Shown: positions 1-7,665 of the stretch, piece after piece
Layout: every line of letters begins with the position of its first letter
How positions within the stretch are numbered: position 1 is the stretch's first letter
Assembly (NCBI GenBank): GCA_038209775.1
Contig: JBBQXK010000004.1
Coordinates: forward strand, 62,001-126,000
DNA length: 64,000 nt
Direction of reading: 5' to 3'
Origin: JBBQXK01 sp038209775
Lineage (GTDB): Bacteria > Pseudomonadota > Alphaproteobacteria > Rhodobacterales > Rhodobacteraceae
Translations under genes and position numbers: made by a program
The notes under the pieces: generated by a model
Told to the model about the DNA's origin: nothing
Databases searched by the model: none
What the model saw: only the letters and a program-made list of their open reading frames with translations

Positions 1-507
1 CAGGAACACCTTCTGCAACTGGTTCAGCGTGCGGTTCACCGCACCGGCACTGGCGAAGGGGCCAAAGTAGGTGCCCTTTTCAGATTTCTTTCCCCGATGC
101 TTCTTGATCTGCGGAAAGGCGTGCTCGCTGCCGATCAGGATGTTCGGGAACGACTTGTCATCGCGCAACAGCACGTTGTAGCGGGGCTTCAGTTGCTTGA
201 TGAGGTTCTGCTCCAACAGCAGCGCCTCGGTTTCGGTGCGCGTGGTCAGGAACATCATCGACGCCGTTTCGCGGATCATCCGCGCGATGCGCCCCGAATG
301 GCCCGACGCGCGCGCATAGTTCGACACCCGCGCCCGCAGGTTGCGCGCCTTGCCGACGTACAACACCTCACTCGTCGCGTTCAGCATGCGATAGACGCCG
401 GGCGAGCCGTCCAGCGTGCGCAGATAGCCCGCAATCACCGCGTGGCCGGTGGCGGCGGTGGCAGGCGTTTCTGCGGGGTTTTCAAGGTTGGTCGGGTCGT
501 CGGTCAT
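1..507 (-). CDS. uvrC: UvrABC excision nuclease subunit C, N-terminal part (cut by window edge)
   Basis: UvrC makes the dual incisions around bulky DNA lesions together with UvrA and UvrB in nucleotide excision repair. The frame is open from an ATG at 507 to the left edge, giving 169 codons. It shows the GIY-YIG nuclease domain that performs the 3' incision: GVYRML, then LYVGKARNLRARVSNYA at about residues 38-66, followed by the UvrC-typical LLLEQNLIKQLKPRYN and DDKSFP stretches. The N-terminal extension before the domain is proline-, threonine- and alanine-rich, as is common in alphaproteobacteria. The rest of the gene lies outside the window. A 290-bp spacer separates it from the SDR gene upstream on the same strand, so it may have its own promoter. 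Identification is secure. Confidence 0.96.
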   Translation of the reverse strand, partial: MTDDPTNLENPAETPATAATGHAVIAGYLRTLDGSPGVYRMLNATSEVLYVGKARNLRARVSNYARASGHSGRIARMIRETASMMFLTTRTETEALLLEQNLIKQLKPRYNVLLRDDKSFPNILIGSEHAFPQIKKHRGKKSEKGTYFGPFASAGAVNRTLNQLQKVFL

Positions 508-797
508 GGCTTGATTCTGGCCTGTCGCTGCAATGTCCGCAAGGCGGCGGCAAGGGAAAACCTGTCCCCGTTTTCTGTGGACAAGTCTGTGAGAAAGGTT
601 GCGGCGAGCCTGAATTTTCCTTGTTTCCGGCCCGGTTCGCCGGGATGCCTGTTTTTTAGGCGTATTGTTAACATACTGAAATCAAACGAAAGATAATTAC
701 TTGCACGAAAAGTTGTAGGGAAATCAGGGGCTTTGTGAAGGTTGTGTTAAATTTATGCGTCCAGGTGGACAAGTCTCGGACCGGGCCTGACGCGGCG

Positions 798-1580
798 TCA
801 TTCAACCCCAAGGATATCGGCGGTCTTCCAGCCCAGATGCTGGCCCCCGTCGACGCACAAAAGCTGTCCTGTGACAGCCCGCGCATCCAGAAGATAGGAC
901 AGGGCCGCGCAGATGTCGGCAGGGTCGGCGCCACGCCCAAGGATCGTCGCGGCGCGCTGGTGGGCAAAGTGGTCGGCGGTCTGTCGCGCGCCTTGCATCG
1001 TCGGTCCGGGACCGATGGCATTGACGCGGATCGCCGGCGCCAGCGCCTGTGCGGCAGTGCGGGTAAAGGCCCAGAGCGCCATCTTGGCAACGGTGTAGGT
1101 CATGAATTCTGGCGTCAGCTTCAGGACACGCTGGTCGATCATGTTCACCACCAGCCCGGTGGCCACAGGTTCGCCGCCATCGGTTGCCGCCGGGGCGGCC
1201 TGTGCCGCAAACGCTTGCGTCAGCACGAAAGGCGCGCGCAGGTTTGATCCGATGTGACGATCCCAGCCGGTTTTCGTCGCATTGGCCAGCGTGTCGTGTT
1301 CAAAGATCGACGCGTTGTTGACCAGCACCGTCAGCGGCCCGCCAAGTGCCGCCACCGCGCGGGGCACAAGGCCGGCCGTCGCCGCCTCATCCAGAAGGTC
1401 GGCCTGCAGGGTGGCGGCCACCTGGCCCAGACCACGGATTTCGTCGGCCACCTCTGCCGCCTCGGCCGCGGATCGGTCAAAATGCACGGCCACATCAAAC
1501 CCGCGCCCCGCCAGATGCAGCGCCATAGCCCGGCCCAGCCGCCGCGCCCCACCCGTCACCAGCGCCTTGCCCATGGTCAT
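798..1580 (-). CDS. SDR oxidoreductase, pteridine reductase / FolM-like
   Basis: A 260-aa short-chain dehydrogenase. The cofactor loop is TGGARRLG (residues 9-16). The Arg in this loop and the NNASIF motif (about 88-93) are typical of NADPH-dependent pteridine reductases such as PTR1 and FolM. The catalytic positions read Asp149, Tyr162 and Lys166 (NMIDQ...YTVAK). PTR1 also has Asp where ordinary SDRs have Ser. The likely reaction is therefore reduction of dihydropterin or dihydromonapterin in the cytosol, but the substrate is inferred from these residues only. I chose the ATG at 1580. The frame extends upstream to 1661, but those 27 residues do not look like an SDR N-terminus. The gene lies upstream of uvrC on the same strand. 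Confidence 0.85.
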   Translation of the reverse strand: MTMGKALVTGGARRLGRAMALHLAGRGFDVAVHFDRSAAEAAEVADEIRGLGQVAATLQADLLDEAATAGLVPRAVAALGGPLTVLVNNASIFEHDTLANATKTGWDRHIGSNLRAPFVLTQAFAAQAAPAATDGGEPVATGLVVNMIDQRVLKLTPEFMTYTVAKMALWAFTRTAAQALAPAIRVNAIGPGPTMQGARQTADHFAHQRAATILGRGADPADICAALSYLLDARAVTGQLLCVDGGQHLGWKTADILGVE

Positions 1581-1623
1581 TCCCCCGTCCTGCGATGCAG
1601 AAAATAGCCCTTGTCCCGCCCGG

Positions 1624-1836
1624 TCAACCCTTGCCCCCGGGCCGTGCGGCACCGCAGGCACAATTGCCGGGGCCGGGGATCGGCGTGCCGCAGCGGATGC
1701 AGATCACTGGCGCTGCAACCCTTGCCGCGGCCTTGCCTGCCCCCGGCGGCAGCTTGCGGCGCGGAATGCGCAGCCGCCCGAAGATGGCCAGCCCCATCAT
1801 CGCGACCAGAAAGACAAGGACGACCTTGACCAGCAT
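1624..1836 (-). CDS. Small membrane-anchored zinc-ribbon protein
   Basis: A 70-aa protein beginning with one hydrophobic helix (LVKVVLVFLVAMMGLAIFG), followed by a basic segment and a C-terminal Cys cluster, ICIRCGTPIPGPGNCACG. This has the CxxC...CxC look of a rubredoxin-like or zinc-ribbon knuckle. The ATG at 1836 lies one base beyond the stop of the S49 peptidase gene (1838-1840), so translation is probably coupled. Function is unknown. Anchored zinc ribbons often serve as adaptors. The pairing with a membrane-associated peptidase suggests a shared role, but that is inference from position only. Confidence 0.65.
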   Translation of the reverse strand: MLVKVVLVFLVAMMGLAIFGRLRIPRRKLPPGAGKAAARVAAPVICIRCGTPIPGPGNCACGAARPGGKG

Positions 1837-1837
1837 C

Positions 1838-2668
1838 CTACAGACCGTAGCGCTGCCACAGGGCCCTGTCATCCACCGATGTCAGCGCCGCCGACACCGC
1901 CGCCTCGCCCGCCGATGCCGCAGCCCCCGACAGGCCAACCCGCTGCGCAAGGCTGCGCCGCTGACCCATGGCGACCAGACGCACCTTGTCGCCGTAAAGC
2001 GCCTTCATCTTGGGCACGACATGTGCGATGCCGTCCGCCAGCCCCAGATCGACCGCCTGCTGCCCGACCCAGACATCCGCGTTGAAAAGGTCCGCCGTGC
2101 CATCCAGCCGCGCGCCGCGCCGGTCTTTCACATGCGCGATGAAGGTGTCGTGCAGCGGTTTCTGCAGGGCGCGCAGCCGTTCCACATCCGCAGGTTTCTG
2201 TGGCAGGAACGGGTCGGCCAGGCTTTTTGACGTGCCGGCCGTGATCACCCGCCGCTCGATCCCCTGCCGGGCCATCAGTTCGGGAAACCCGAACGAGGCA
2301 AAGATGACACCGATGGACCCGACGATGCTGGTCGCATCCAGCCAGATATGATCCGCCGCACAGGCCAGCCAGTACCCGCCCGAGGCCGCGACATCCTCGA
2401 CAAACGCATGCACCGGCACGCCCTTGTCGCCCGCAAGGCGGCGGATGCGCGCGGCGATCAGGCTGGACTGTGCCGCCGACCCGCCGGGTGAGTTGATGAC
2501 CAATGCCACCGCCGCCGGTTTGCCACGGGCAAAGGCACGCTCGATCAGCGGCGCCATGGCCTGATCGGACAGCGATGCGCCAAAGCGCCCGCCGGTCCCG
2601 ATGGCCCCCTGCAGGCGGATCACGGGAACAAGCGGGGTGGTTTTGCGAAAGGGGATGAAGTTGACCAT
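1838..2668 (-). CDS. S49 family serine peptidase (SohB/SppA-like)
   Basis: A 276-aa S49 (signal peptide peptidase class) enzyme. The catalytic pair is visible as Ser96 in DVAASGGYW and Lys148 in GTSKSLADPF, about 52 residues apart as in the single-domain SppA/SohB enzymes. INSPGG and the ATSIVGSIGVI segment are also typical. These proteases degrade leftover signal peptides or damaged membrane proteins at the inner membrane. There is no clear transmembrane helix here, so it probably sits peripherally on the membrane. The zinc-ribbon gene follows one base downstream. The family assignment is firm; the choice between SohB and SppA subtype is not. Confidence 0.9.
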   Translation of the reverse strand: MVNFIPFRKTTPLVPVIRLQGAIGTGGRFGASLSDQAMAPLIERAFARGKPAAVALVINSPGGSAAQSSLIAARIRRLAGDKGVPVHAFVEDVAASGGYWLACAADHIWLDATSIVGSIGVIFASFGFPELMARQGIERRVITAGTSKSLADPFLPQKPADVERLRALQKPLHDTFIAHVKDRRGARLDGTADLFNADVWVGQQAVDLGLADGIAHVVPKMKALYGDKVRLVAMGQRRSLAQRVGLSGAAASAGEAAVSAALTSVDDRALWQRYGL

Positions 2669-2719
2669 GGCGTGGATGTAGAGGTTCGAGGCGGTATTTC
2701 CAAGACGGCAGCGATGAAA

Positions 2720-2741
2720 GCGGGGGACTTACATCCCCCGC
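2720..2741. terminator. GC-rich hairpin between SdhAF4 and S49 peptidase genes
   Basis: A perfect 8-bp stem GCGGGGGA / TCCCCCGC with a 6-nt loop lies 39 bp past the end of the DUF1674 gene (minus strand). On that strand it is followed by a short T run (TTTC). It probably weakens transcription into the S49 peptidase gene. Confidence 0.5.
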
Positions 2742-2780
2742 ACCCCATTGTGATCTTTGGAGACAGCAGAGGGGGCGGGG

Positions 2781-2975
2781 TCAGAAGTCAATGGCAAGGC
2801 CCTTGCGTTCCCAGTCACCGTAGCGGACGGGTTCCGGCCCGGCGCGACCCCCGTGTTCGGGCGGAAGCGCGGGGGCGGAGGCGGCCCGGCGGCGGGCCTC
2901 GGCCTCGGCAAGGGCGCGCTTTGCTGCGGCGGGCAGTTCGGGGTCGGGGTGGGTGTCGGGGTTGGTATCGGGCAT
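2781..2975 (-). CDS. DUF1674 protein, succinate dehydrogenase assembly factor 4 homologue
   Basis: A 64-aa protein carrying the DUF1674 signature: ELPAAAKRALAEAEARRR near the middle, then HGGRAGPEPVRYGDWERKG and the terminal IDF. In mitochondria and alphaproteobacteria this family (SdhAF4/Sdh8) binds the flavinated SdhA subunit and helps complex II assembly. The acidic, proline-rich N-terminus is variable. The ATG at 2973-2975 diverges from the rRNA methyltransferase gene, whose chosen start is 3052. The family match is secure and the function follows from it. Confidence 0.9.
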   Translation of the reverse strand: MPDTNPDTHPDPELPAAAKRALAEAEARRRAASAPALPPEHGGRAGPEPVRYGDWERKGLAIDF

Positions 2976-3051
2976 GATGGTGCCTTCCTTGTCGGGGCCT
3001 GCCCCTTGGTATAGGGCCGGGGGCTGGGGCGGCAAGGCGAGGTGCGGGCGG

Positions 3052-4299
3052 ATGGCAGTGGCGGGACTGGCGGCAAGGGCCGGAGCTTTGGCAATCCTGT
3101 CGGCGGTGCTGGACGAGGGGCATCTGCCGGGCGTCGGGATCGCCGGGTCAGAGCCGTCTGACCGCGCCCGGGCAGAGCGGCTGGCGGCACTGGTATTGCG
3201 CAACCTTGATCGCTGTGACCGGGTGCTGGCCCCACATCTGCGCAAGGCTCCTCCGCCGTTCGTGCGCCATGCCTTGCGGCTGGCGGTTGCCGAGATGGCA
3301 CTGGGGGGGGCGGCGGCGCATGGGGCGGTGAATGCGGCGGTCGAGATGGTGCGGCGGGCCCCACGGGGTGCGCCGTTTGCCGGGCTGGTGAATGCCGTGC
3401 TGCGCAAGGTGGCTGCGGTCGAGGCACCGTTTACCGCGCTGCCGGTGCAGAAGCTGCCGCAATGGCTGCGCCAGCCCCTGGTGCATGCCTGGGGGCGGCC
3501 TGCGATTGAGGGGATGGAGGCGGTGCAGGCGGTCGAGCCGCCGTTGGACCTGACCCTGCGACCGGGGGCTGAGGTGGATATTGCGGGGGCTGTGGTGTTG
3601 CCCACCGGGTCGTGGCGGTTGGCGGCGGGGGGGCAGGTGTCGGCGCTGCCGGGCTATGCCGAGGGTGCATGGTGGGTGCAGGACGCGGGGGCAGCGCTTG
3701 CCGCACGGGTGCTGGACGCGCGACCGGGTGAGCGGGTGATCGACCTTTGCGCGGCCCCGGGGGGCAAGACGATGCAGTTGGCCGCCGCCGGGGCCGAGGT
3801 GACGGCGGTCGATATCTCGGGTCCGCGTCTGGCGCGGTTGCACGAGAACCTCGCGCGGACGGGGCTGACAGCAAACGTGGTGACGGCGGACGCGTTGCAC
3901 TGGATGCCCGAGGTGCCCGCCGATGCCGTGCTGCTGGACGCGCCCTGTTCGGCGACGGGCACGATCCGGCGTCATCCCGAATTGCCGCATGTCCGGGATG
4001 GGGGTGACCTCCCGGCATTGGTGGCGCTGCAGGCGGCGCTGATCGACCGGGCTGTCGTAATGTTGCGACCGGGGGGGCGGCTGGTGTTCTGCACATGCTC
4101 GGTCCTGCCCGAAGAGGGCGAGGCGCATCTGGCAGGTGCCTTGGCGCGGCATCCGGGGCTGGTGGTAGAGCCGTTTTTGCCATCTGGCGCGGATGCCGGA
4201 TGGCAGACCGAAAGCGGAGCATTGCGGCTGCGGCCCGATCACTGGGCGGACCGGGGCGGGATCGACGGGTTCTTTATCGTGCGGCTTCGGAAGGGCTGA
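3052..4299 (+). CDS. rsmB: RsmB/NOP family 16S rRNA (cytosine-C5) methyltransferase
   Basis: A 415-aa protein with an N-terminal NusB-like RNA-binding domain (about 1-140) and a C-terminal Rossmann methyltransferase. The SAM-binding motif is DLCAAPGGKT (231-240). The two cysteines of m5C methyltransferases are Cys299 in DAPCSATGT and the presumed nucleophile Cys349 in FCTCSVLP. RsmB methylates C967 of 16S rRNA in E. coli, and the same role is expected here. The frame is open back to 2953, but the NusB-domain similarity begins at the ATG at 3052. That start also leaves room for a divergent promoter opposite the DUF1674 gene. It converges on a lytic transglycosylase gene, with a hairpin repeat between them. 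Confidence 0.92.
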   Translation: MAVAGLAARAGALAILSAVLDEGHLPGVGIAGSEPSDRARAERLAALVLRNLDRCDRVLAPHLRKAPPPFVRHALRLAVAEMALGGAAAHGAVNAAVEMVRRAPRGAPFAGLVNAVLRKVAAVEAPFTALPVQKLPQWLRQPLVHAWGRPAIEGMEAVQAVEPPLDLTLRPGAEVDIAGAVVLPTGSWRLAAGGQVSALPGYAEGAWWVQDAGAALAARVLDARPGERVIDLCAAPGGKTMQLAAAGAEVTAVDISGPRLARLHENLARTGLTANVVTADALHWMPEVPADAVLLDAPCSATGTIRRHPELPHVRDGGDLPALVALQAALIDRAVVMLRPGGRLVFCTCSVLPEEGEAHLAGALARHPGLVVEPFLPSGADAGWQTESGALRLRPDHWADRGGIDGFFIVRLRKG

Positions 4300-4304
4300 G
4301 GGGG

Positions 4305-4358
4305 CAGGAGCGGGGGCCAGCCCCCGCACCCCCGGGATATTTTTACAAAGATGAAAGC
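4305..4358 (+). repeat. Hairpin-plus-tail repeat element, copy 1 (convergent terminator)
   Basis: A stem GCGGGGG(C)/(G)CCCCCGC at 4310-4327 is followed by ACCCCCGGGATATTTTTACA and then AAGATGAAAG. It lies in the 65-bp gap between the convergent rsmB and transglycosylase genes and probably ends transcription from rsmB. Related copies occur at 17423-17478, 30775-30834, 35709-35803 and 46386-46439. Confidence 0.7.
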
Positions 4359-4364
4359 GTGGGG

Positions 4365-5609
4365 TCAGGCGCGCAGGCGTTGCAGCAGGATCAGGGTGGG
4401 TTCGCCGGTGACGGGCAGGCCTTGGGCACCTTCATAGCCGCTGATCGCAGCGCGGGTTTTGGCGCCGATGACACCGTCGGTGCCTTGGGTGTCGAACCCC
4501 TTGGCTGTCAGGCGGCGCTGCAATTCCTGACGGTCGGCGATTGTCATGCCCTGTTTGTCGGGGGGGAAGGTGCCCTGCACCGGCGACCCACCGCGCAGGC
4601 GGTCGGACAGGTGGCCGACGCCGATCGCGTAGTTCTCGGCGTTGTTGTAGCGCAGGATCACGTTGAAATTCTGGAACAGCAGGAAAGCCGGGCCCGACGC
4701 CCCCGCCGGAATGATGATCGACCCCGAACCGCTGCCCGGCAGCGGACCGCCACCCGCCCGTGTGACGCCCTGTGCAGCCCAGTCAGATGTCGCCCGCCCC
4801 TTGCCGCGCCCGGTCTGGCCGAGGTTAAAACCGGGCGGCAGTCGCACCTCCATCCCCCATGGCTGGCCGCGCTGCCAGCCCGATTTCGACAGATAGGCGG
4901 CGGTCGAGGCAAGCGCATCGGTCGGATCGTCCGACCAGATGTCACGCCGCCCGTCGCCGGTGAAATCGACGGCAAAGCCCTGATAGGACGTGGGGATAAA
5001 CTGCGTGTGGCCCATGGCGCCGGCCCAGCTTCCGGTCATCCGGTCGGCGGTGATGTCGCCGTTCTGCAGGATGCGCAGCGCGGCGATCAGTTGTGCCTCA
5101 AAGAACTCACCCCGCCGGCCGTCATAGGCCAGCGTCGAGAGGGCCGAGATCACCGGCACATCGCCGCGCCTTGTGCCGTAAAAGCTTTCCAGCCCCCAGA
5201 CGGCGGCCACGACATTGCCCTCGACCCCATAGCGCGCCTCGATCTGGGCCAGAACGCCGCCGTACTGGCGCAGCGCCGCCTGTCCCATCGACACCCGCTG
5301 ATCCGAGGCGGCGATGGCGAGGTAATCCTGCAGGGTGCGGGTGAATTCGGTCTGGTTGCGGTCACGCTCAACCACGCCGGGCAGGAAACCGGCACCGCGA
5401 AAGGCGCTGTCAAGGGTGCCCGCCGGGATGCCGCGCGCGGCGGCCCTTTGGCGGAACCCCTGTACCCAGGCATCGAACCCTGCGTTCGGTACCGGAACGA
5501 ACGCAGGGTCGACAACACTGCGCCCGGGGATCGGGCTGCCGCCGCCGACGCAGGCGGTCATCAGGGTGGCAGCAAGGCCAAGGGTCACTGAGCGGCGGGT
5601 GGGGTGCAT
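4365..5609 (-). CDS. MltB-type lytic murein transglycosylase lipoprotein
   Basis: A 414-aa lipoprotein. It has a short basic N-terminus with a hydrophobic segment and a lipobox ending in Cys20 (LMTAC). The SLT/MltB catalytic domain follows, with the probable catalytic Glu141 in VWGLESFYGT, then QFIPTSYQGFAVDFTGDGRR and the Tyr- and Asn-rich NVILRYNNAENYAIGVG. The last 60 residues form a peptidoglycan-binding domain (LQRRLTAKGFD...DGVIGAKTRAAI). It cleaves the MurNAc-GlcNAc bond to give 1,6-anhydro products at the cell envelope, for wall remodelling or recycling. It is an isolated gene, converging on rsmB. Confidence 0.93.
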   Translation of the reverse strand: MHPTRRSVTLGLAATLMTACVGGGSPIPGRSVVDPAFVPVPNAGFDAWVQGFRQRAAARGIPAGTLDSAFRGAGFLPGVVERDRNQTEFTRTLQDYLAIAASDQRVSMGQAALRQYGGVLAQIEARYGVEGNVVAAVWGLESFYGTRRGDVPVISALSTLAYDGRRGEFFEAQLIAALRILQNGDITADRMTGSWAGAMGHTQFIPTSYQGFAVDFTGDGRRDIWSDDPTDALASTAAYLSKSGWQRGQPWGMEVRLPPGFNLGQTGRGKGRATSDWAAQGVTRAGGGPLPGSGSGSIIIPAGASGPAFLLFQNFNVILRYNNAENYAIGVGHLSDRLRGGSPVQGTFPPDKQGMTIADRQELQRRLTAKGFDTQGTDGVIGAKTRAAISGYEGAQGLPVTGEPTLILLQRLRA

Positions 5610-5709
5610 CGGGTCTGCCTTGTGTCCGGCGTTGATCGGGCCGCAAGCCTAGCCGATGCGCGGGGAAGGTCAAAGCCCGCAGGCACACCGATGCGCAGCA
5701 CGCCGCCGG

Positions 5710-6072
5710 TCAGCCGATCAGGATAACCAGCCAGGCCACCCCTGCCGCAATCGCCGTCAGCGCAACCGCCGCCGATCCGCAATCCTTGGCCCGGCCCGCG
5801 CGCGGGTTCCGGTCGGTCGAGATGTAATCGACGGTTTCCTCGATGGCGGTGTTCATCAACTCGGCCGCCAGCACCAGAAGGCCAAGCGCAAGGATCAGCG
5901 CCCGTTCGGCGGGTGCAAGGTCCAGCGTCAGCGCAAGCCCTGCGGACAGGACATTGGCGATGGTCCACTGGCGCAGCGATTTCTCGGTGGCCCAGGCGCT
6001 GCGCCATCCGTCCAGCGACCAGCGGCAGGTATCGGCAAAGCGGCGCAGTTCGCTGCCCAGATCAAATGCCAT
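5710..6072 (-). CDS. dgkA: Diacylglycerol kinase, integral membrane
   Basis: A 120-aa, three-helix membrane enzyme that phosphorylates diacylglycerol to phosphatidic acid and recycles lipid released by envelope glycan synthesis. The hallmark AELMNTAIEETVD is present with Glu71 and Glu78 at the positions of E. coli Glu69 and Glu76, and Asn74. The N-terminal amphipathic helix is also recognisable (RFADTCRWSLDGWRSAW). Length matches the family. It lies 100 bp upstream of the transglycosylase gene on the same strand. The intervening gap shows no obvious feature. Confidence 0.93.
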   Translation of the reverse strand: MAFDLGSELRRFADTCRWSLDGWRSAWATEKSLRQWTIANVLSAGLALTLDLAPAERALILALGLLVLAAELMNTAIEETVDYISTDRNPRAGRAKDCGSAAVALTAIAAGVAWLVILIG

Positions 6073-6133
6073 TCCGTCCCCCCTTGGCGGTTGTCGGGGG
6101 CAGGCTATGCGATGGTTTTGTGACGATCCAGTG

Positions 6134-6169
6134 CCCGCGTCATTTCAGGCTCCCGCGTCATTTCAGGCT
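6134..6169. repeat. 18-bp tandem duplication across the M48 stop codon
   Basis: The unit CCCGCGTCATTTCAGGCT occurs twice head to tail with no mismatch. The right-hand copy contains the last codons and stop of the M48 peptidase gene. The left-hand copy lies just past the stop and repeats the same Ser-Leu-Lys-stop sequence. It looks like a recent slippage duplication without coding effect. Confidence 0.9.
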
Positions 6170-6907
6170 GGCGGCCACGCGGCGGACGATGGCCTGACGC
6201 TGGGCATTCGGCGGGTGGGTCCCCAGGAACTGGTTGCCGGGATCGCCCAGCCGGTCAAAGAACGCCGCCCCCCGCACCGGATTGAAGCCTGCGCGAAAGG
6301 CAATCTCGGTGCCAAGCGCATCCGCCTCCAATTCGAACGTCTGGGAAAACCGGCGCGCGCCGATGGTCGCGCCCACGTCCTGTGCGGCGCGCACGGCGGC
6401 ATCGTCGGCCCCGCCAAGCGTGGCCATCACCCCCGCCAGAATCGCCCCCGCCGTCGCACTTTCCTGCTGCTGCGGGATGTGGCCCAGAATGTGATGCGCC
6501 GCCTCATGTCCCAGCACAAAGGCGATCTCGTCCACGTTCCGCGCCCCGGCAATCAGCGGCAGGGTCAGCCCGATCACCGGCCGGCCGGCACGGTCCAGTG
6601 TCTGAAAGGCGTTCGGCGGCTGTCCCGGACGGTCGTCGATGACGATGCGGTAGTCGCAGGGCAGGGCGCGGGTCAACCTGCGGCAGAAATCTTCGGCCAC
6701 AGGCTCTACCCGTTCCAGCGCCATCACGAAATTGGCGGCGGCGTCACGGGGGGCCACTTGCGGCGCAAGCAAGGACGGGGCGGGCCGGGTGCCCGACGCA
6801 GGCTCTGGCGCGGGCAGGGCCAGGGGTGCGGCGCAACCGGCCAGCAAGAGGCCCGCAGCCATGGCAAGTCTGTGGACCCGTCTCAGCAAATCGCACACTC
6901 CTGTCAT
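6158..6907 (-). CDS. M48 family zinc metalloprotease lipoprotein
   Basis: A 249-aa protein with an N-terminal lipoprotein signal (lipobox LLAGC, Cys25). The zinc-binding HExxH motif reads HEAAHH at residues 134-139, and a downstream Glu-rich segment (FELEADALG) supplies the third ligand. This is the arrangement of BepA/LoiP/YcaL-like periplasmic M48 peptidases, which clear misfolded outer-membrane proteins. It lacks the TPR domain of BepA, so it resembles the shorter LoiP-like group. The ATG at 6907 gives a plausible signal peptide with basic residues. It is divergent from the small gene at 7011. Confidence 0.88.
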   Translation of the reverse strand: MTGVCDLLRRVHRLAMAAGLLLAGCAAPLALPAPEPASGTRPAPSLLAPQVAPRDAAANFVMALERVEPVAEDFCRRLTRALPCDYRIVIDDRPGQPPNAFQTLDRAGRPVIGLTLPLIAGARNVDEIAFVLGHEAAHHILGHIPQQQESATAGAILAGVMATLGGADDAAVRAAQDVGATIGARRFSQTFELEADALGTEIAFRAGFNPVRGAAFFDRLGDPGNQFLGTHPPNAQRQAIVRRVAASLK

Positions 6908-7010
6908 CCCGGCCCTTTGAAACCTAGCAGATGCACCGGCCCCTGAAAGCCCCGCTCACGCAGCCTTGTCCGGCTTGCGGCGCGCGGCCGCGGGGCCTAT
7001 CCTTGGCCCC

Positions 7011-7253
7011 ATGTTCACCATTGAGCACGAGTTCGACGCAACCATCGTGACGCTGATCGACGAGGGTGCCCCGCATCTGCAAGAGGATGTGGTGCTGGCC
7101 GTTTTCGAGGATTGCGTGACGCTGGAACAACCCGACCCGCGCGATGGCGAGGTGCGGCGCGTGACCCTGTCGATGACGCAGGTGCGCGATCTGGCGGCGG
7201 CGCTGGACCTGCCCGAGGGTAGCTATCGGCTGGCGGGTGCCAAGGGGGGGTGA
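7011..7253 (+). CDS. Conserved hypothetical protein, 80 aa
   Basis: An 80-aa acidic protein, MFTIEHEFDATIVTLIDEG and onward, ending AALDLPEGSYRLAGAKGG. It has no signal peptide or membrane segment and alternates predicted strands with one C-terminal helix (SMTQVRDLAAALDL). I do not recognise a named family. The codon pattern is typical of its neighbours, and the following lipoprotein gene starts 8 bp downstream, so the two are probably co-transcribed. I took the ATG at 7011; the frame is open further upstream, but those residues are low-complexity. Confidence 0.75.
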   Translation: MFTIEHEFDATIVTLIDEGAPHLQEDVVLAVFEDCVTLEQPDPRDGEVRRVTLSMTQVRDLAAALDLPEGSYRLAGAKGG

Positions 7254-7260
7254 GGGCAGC

Positions 7261-7665
7261 ATGAAACGGATGGCGATCATTGTGGCGCTTGGCCTGCTGA
7301 CCGCCTGCGGGACGCCGCAGGAAATGTGCATCCAGCGCGAAACCCGCGACCTGCGCACGCTGGACCGGCTGATTGCCGGGACCGAGGGCAACATCGCCCG
7401 CGGCTTTGCCATCGAGGAATACACCGAGACCGTCGATTATTGGGGCACCTGTTATCAGCCGCAGGCCACAGGAGCGAATGGCGTGCGCCCGGCCCCGGTT
7501 GCCTATGCCTGCCGACGCGACCGGGATATCACCCGGACCCGGCCCGTCGCCATCGACCTTGGGGCGGAACGGCAAAAGCTGGTCAGCATGCAAGCCAAAC
7601 GGCGCGACCTTGCGCGCGCCGCCGAGGGGCCGATTGCAGCGTGCAGGGCAACATACCCTGAGTGA
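7261..7665 (+). CDS. Small conserved lipoprotein of unknown function
   Basis: A 134-aa protein with a clear lipoprotein signal (MKRMAIIVALGLLTACG, lipobox Cys17). The mature part has four further cysteines and a C-terminal predicted helix (GAERQKLVSMQAKRRDLARA) that could form a coiled coil. No enzyme motif is visible. It follows the 80-aa gene by 7 bp. Its stop codon TGA (7663-7665) directly abuts the stop of tctA on the other strand (7666-7668), leaving no room for a terminator between the convergent genes. Confidence 0.75.
   Translation: MKRMAIIVALGLLTACGTPQEMCIQRETRDLRTLDRLIAGTEGNIARGFAIEEYTETVDYWGTCYQPQATGANGVRPAPVAYACRRDRDITRTRPVAIDLGAERQKLVSMQAKRRDLARAAEGPIAACRATYPE

Noticed and set aside
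640..760. AT-rich stretch upstream of uvrC as a possible CtrA site or small gene
   Set aside because: Only a partial TTAA-N7-TTAA match and no frame with a ribosome site; probably just promoter DNA.
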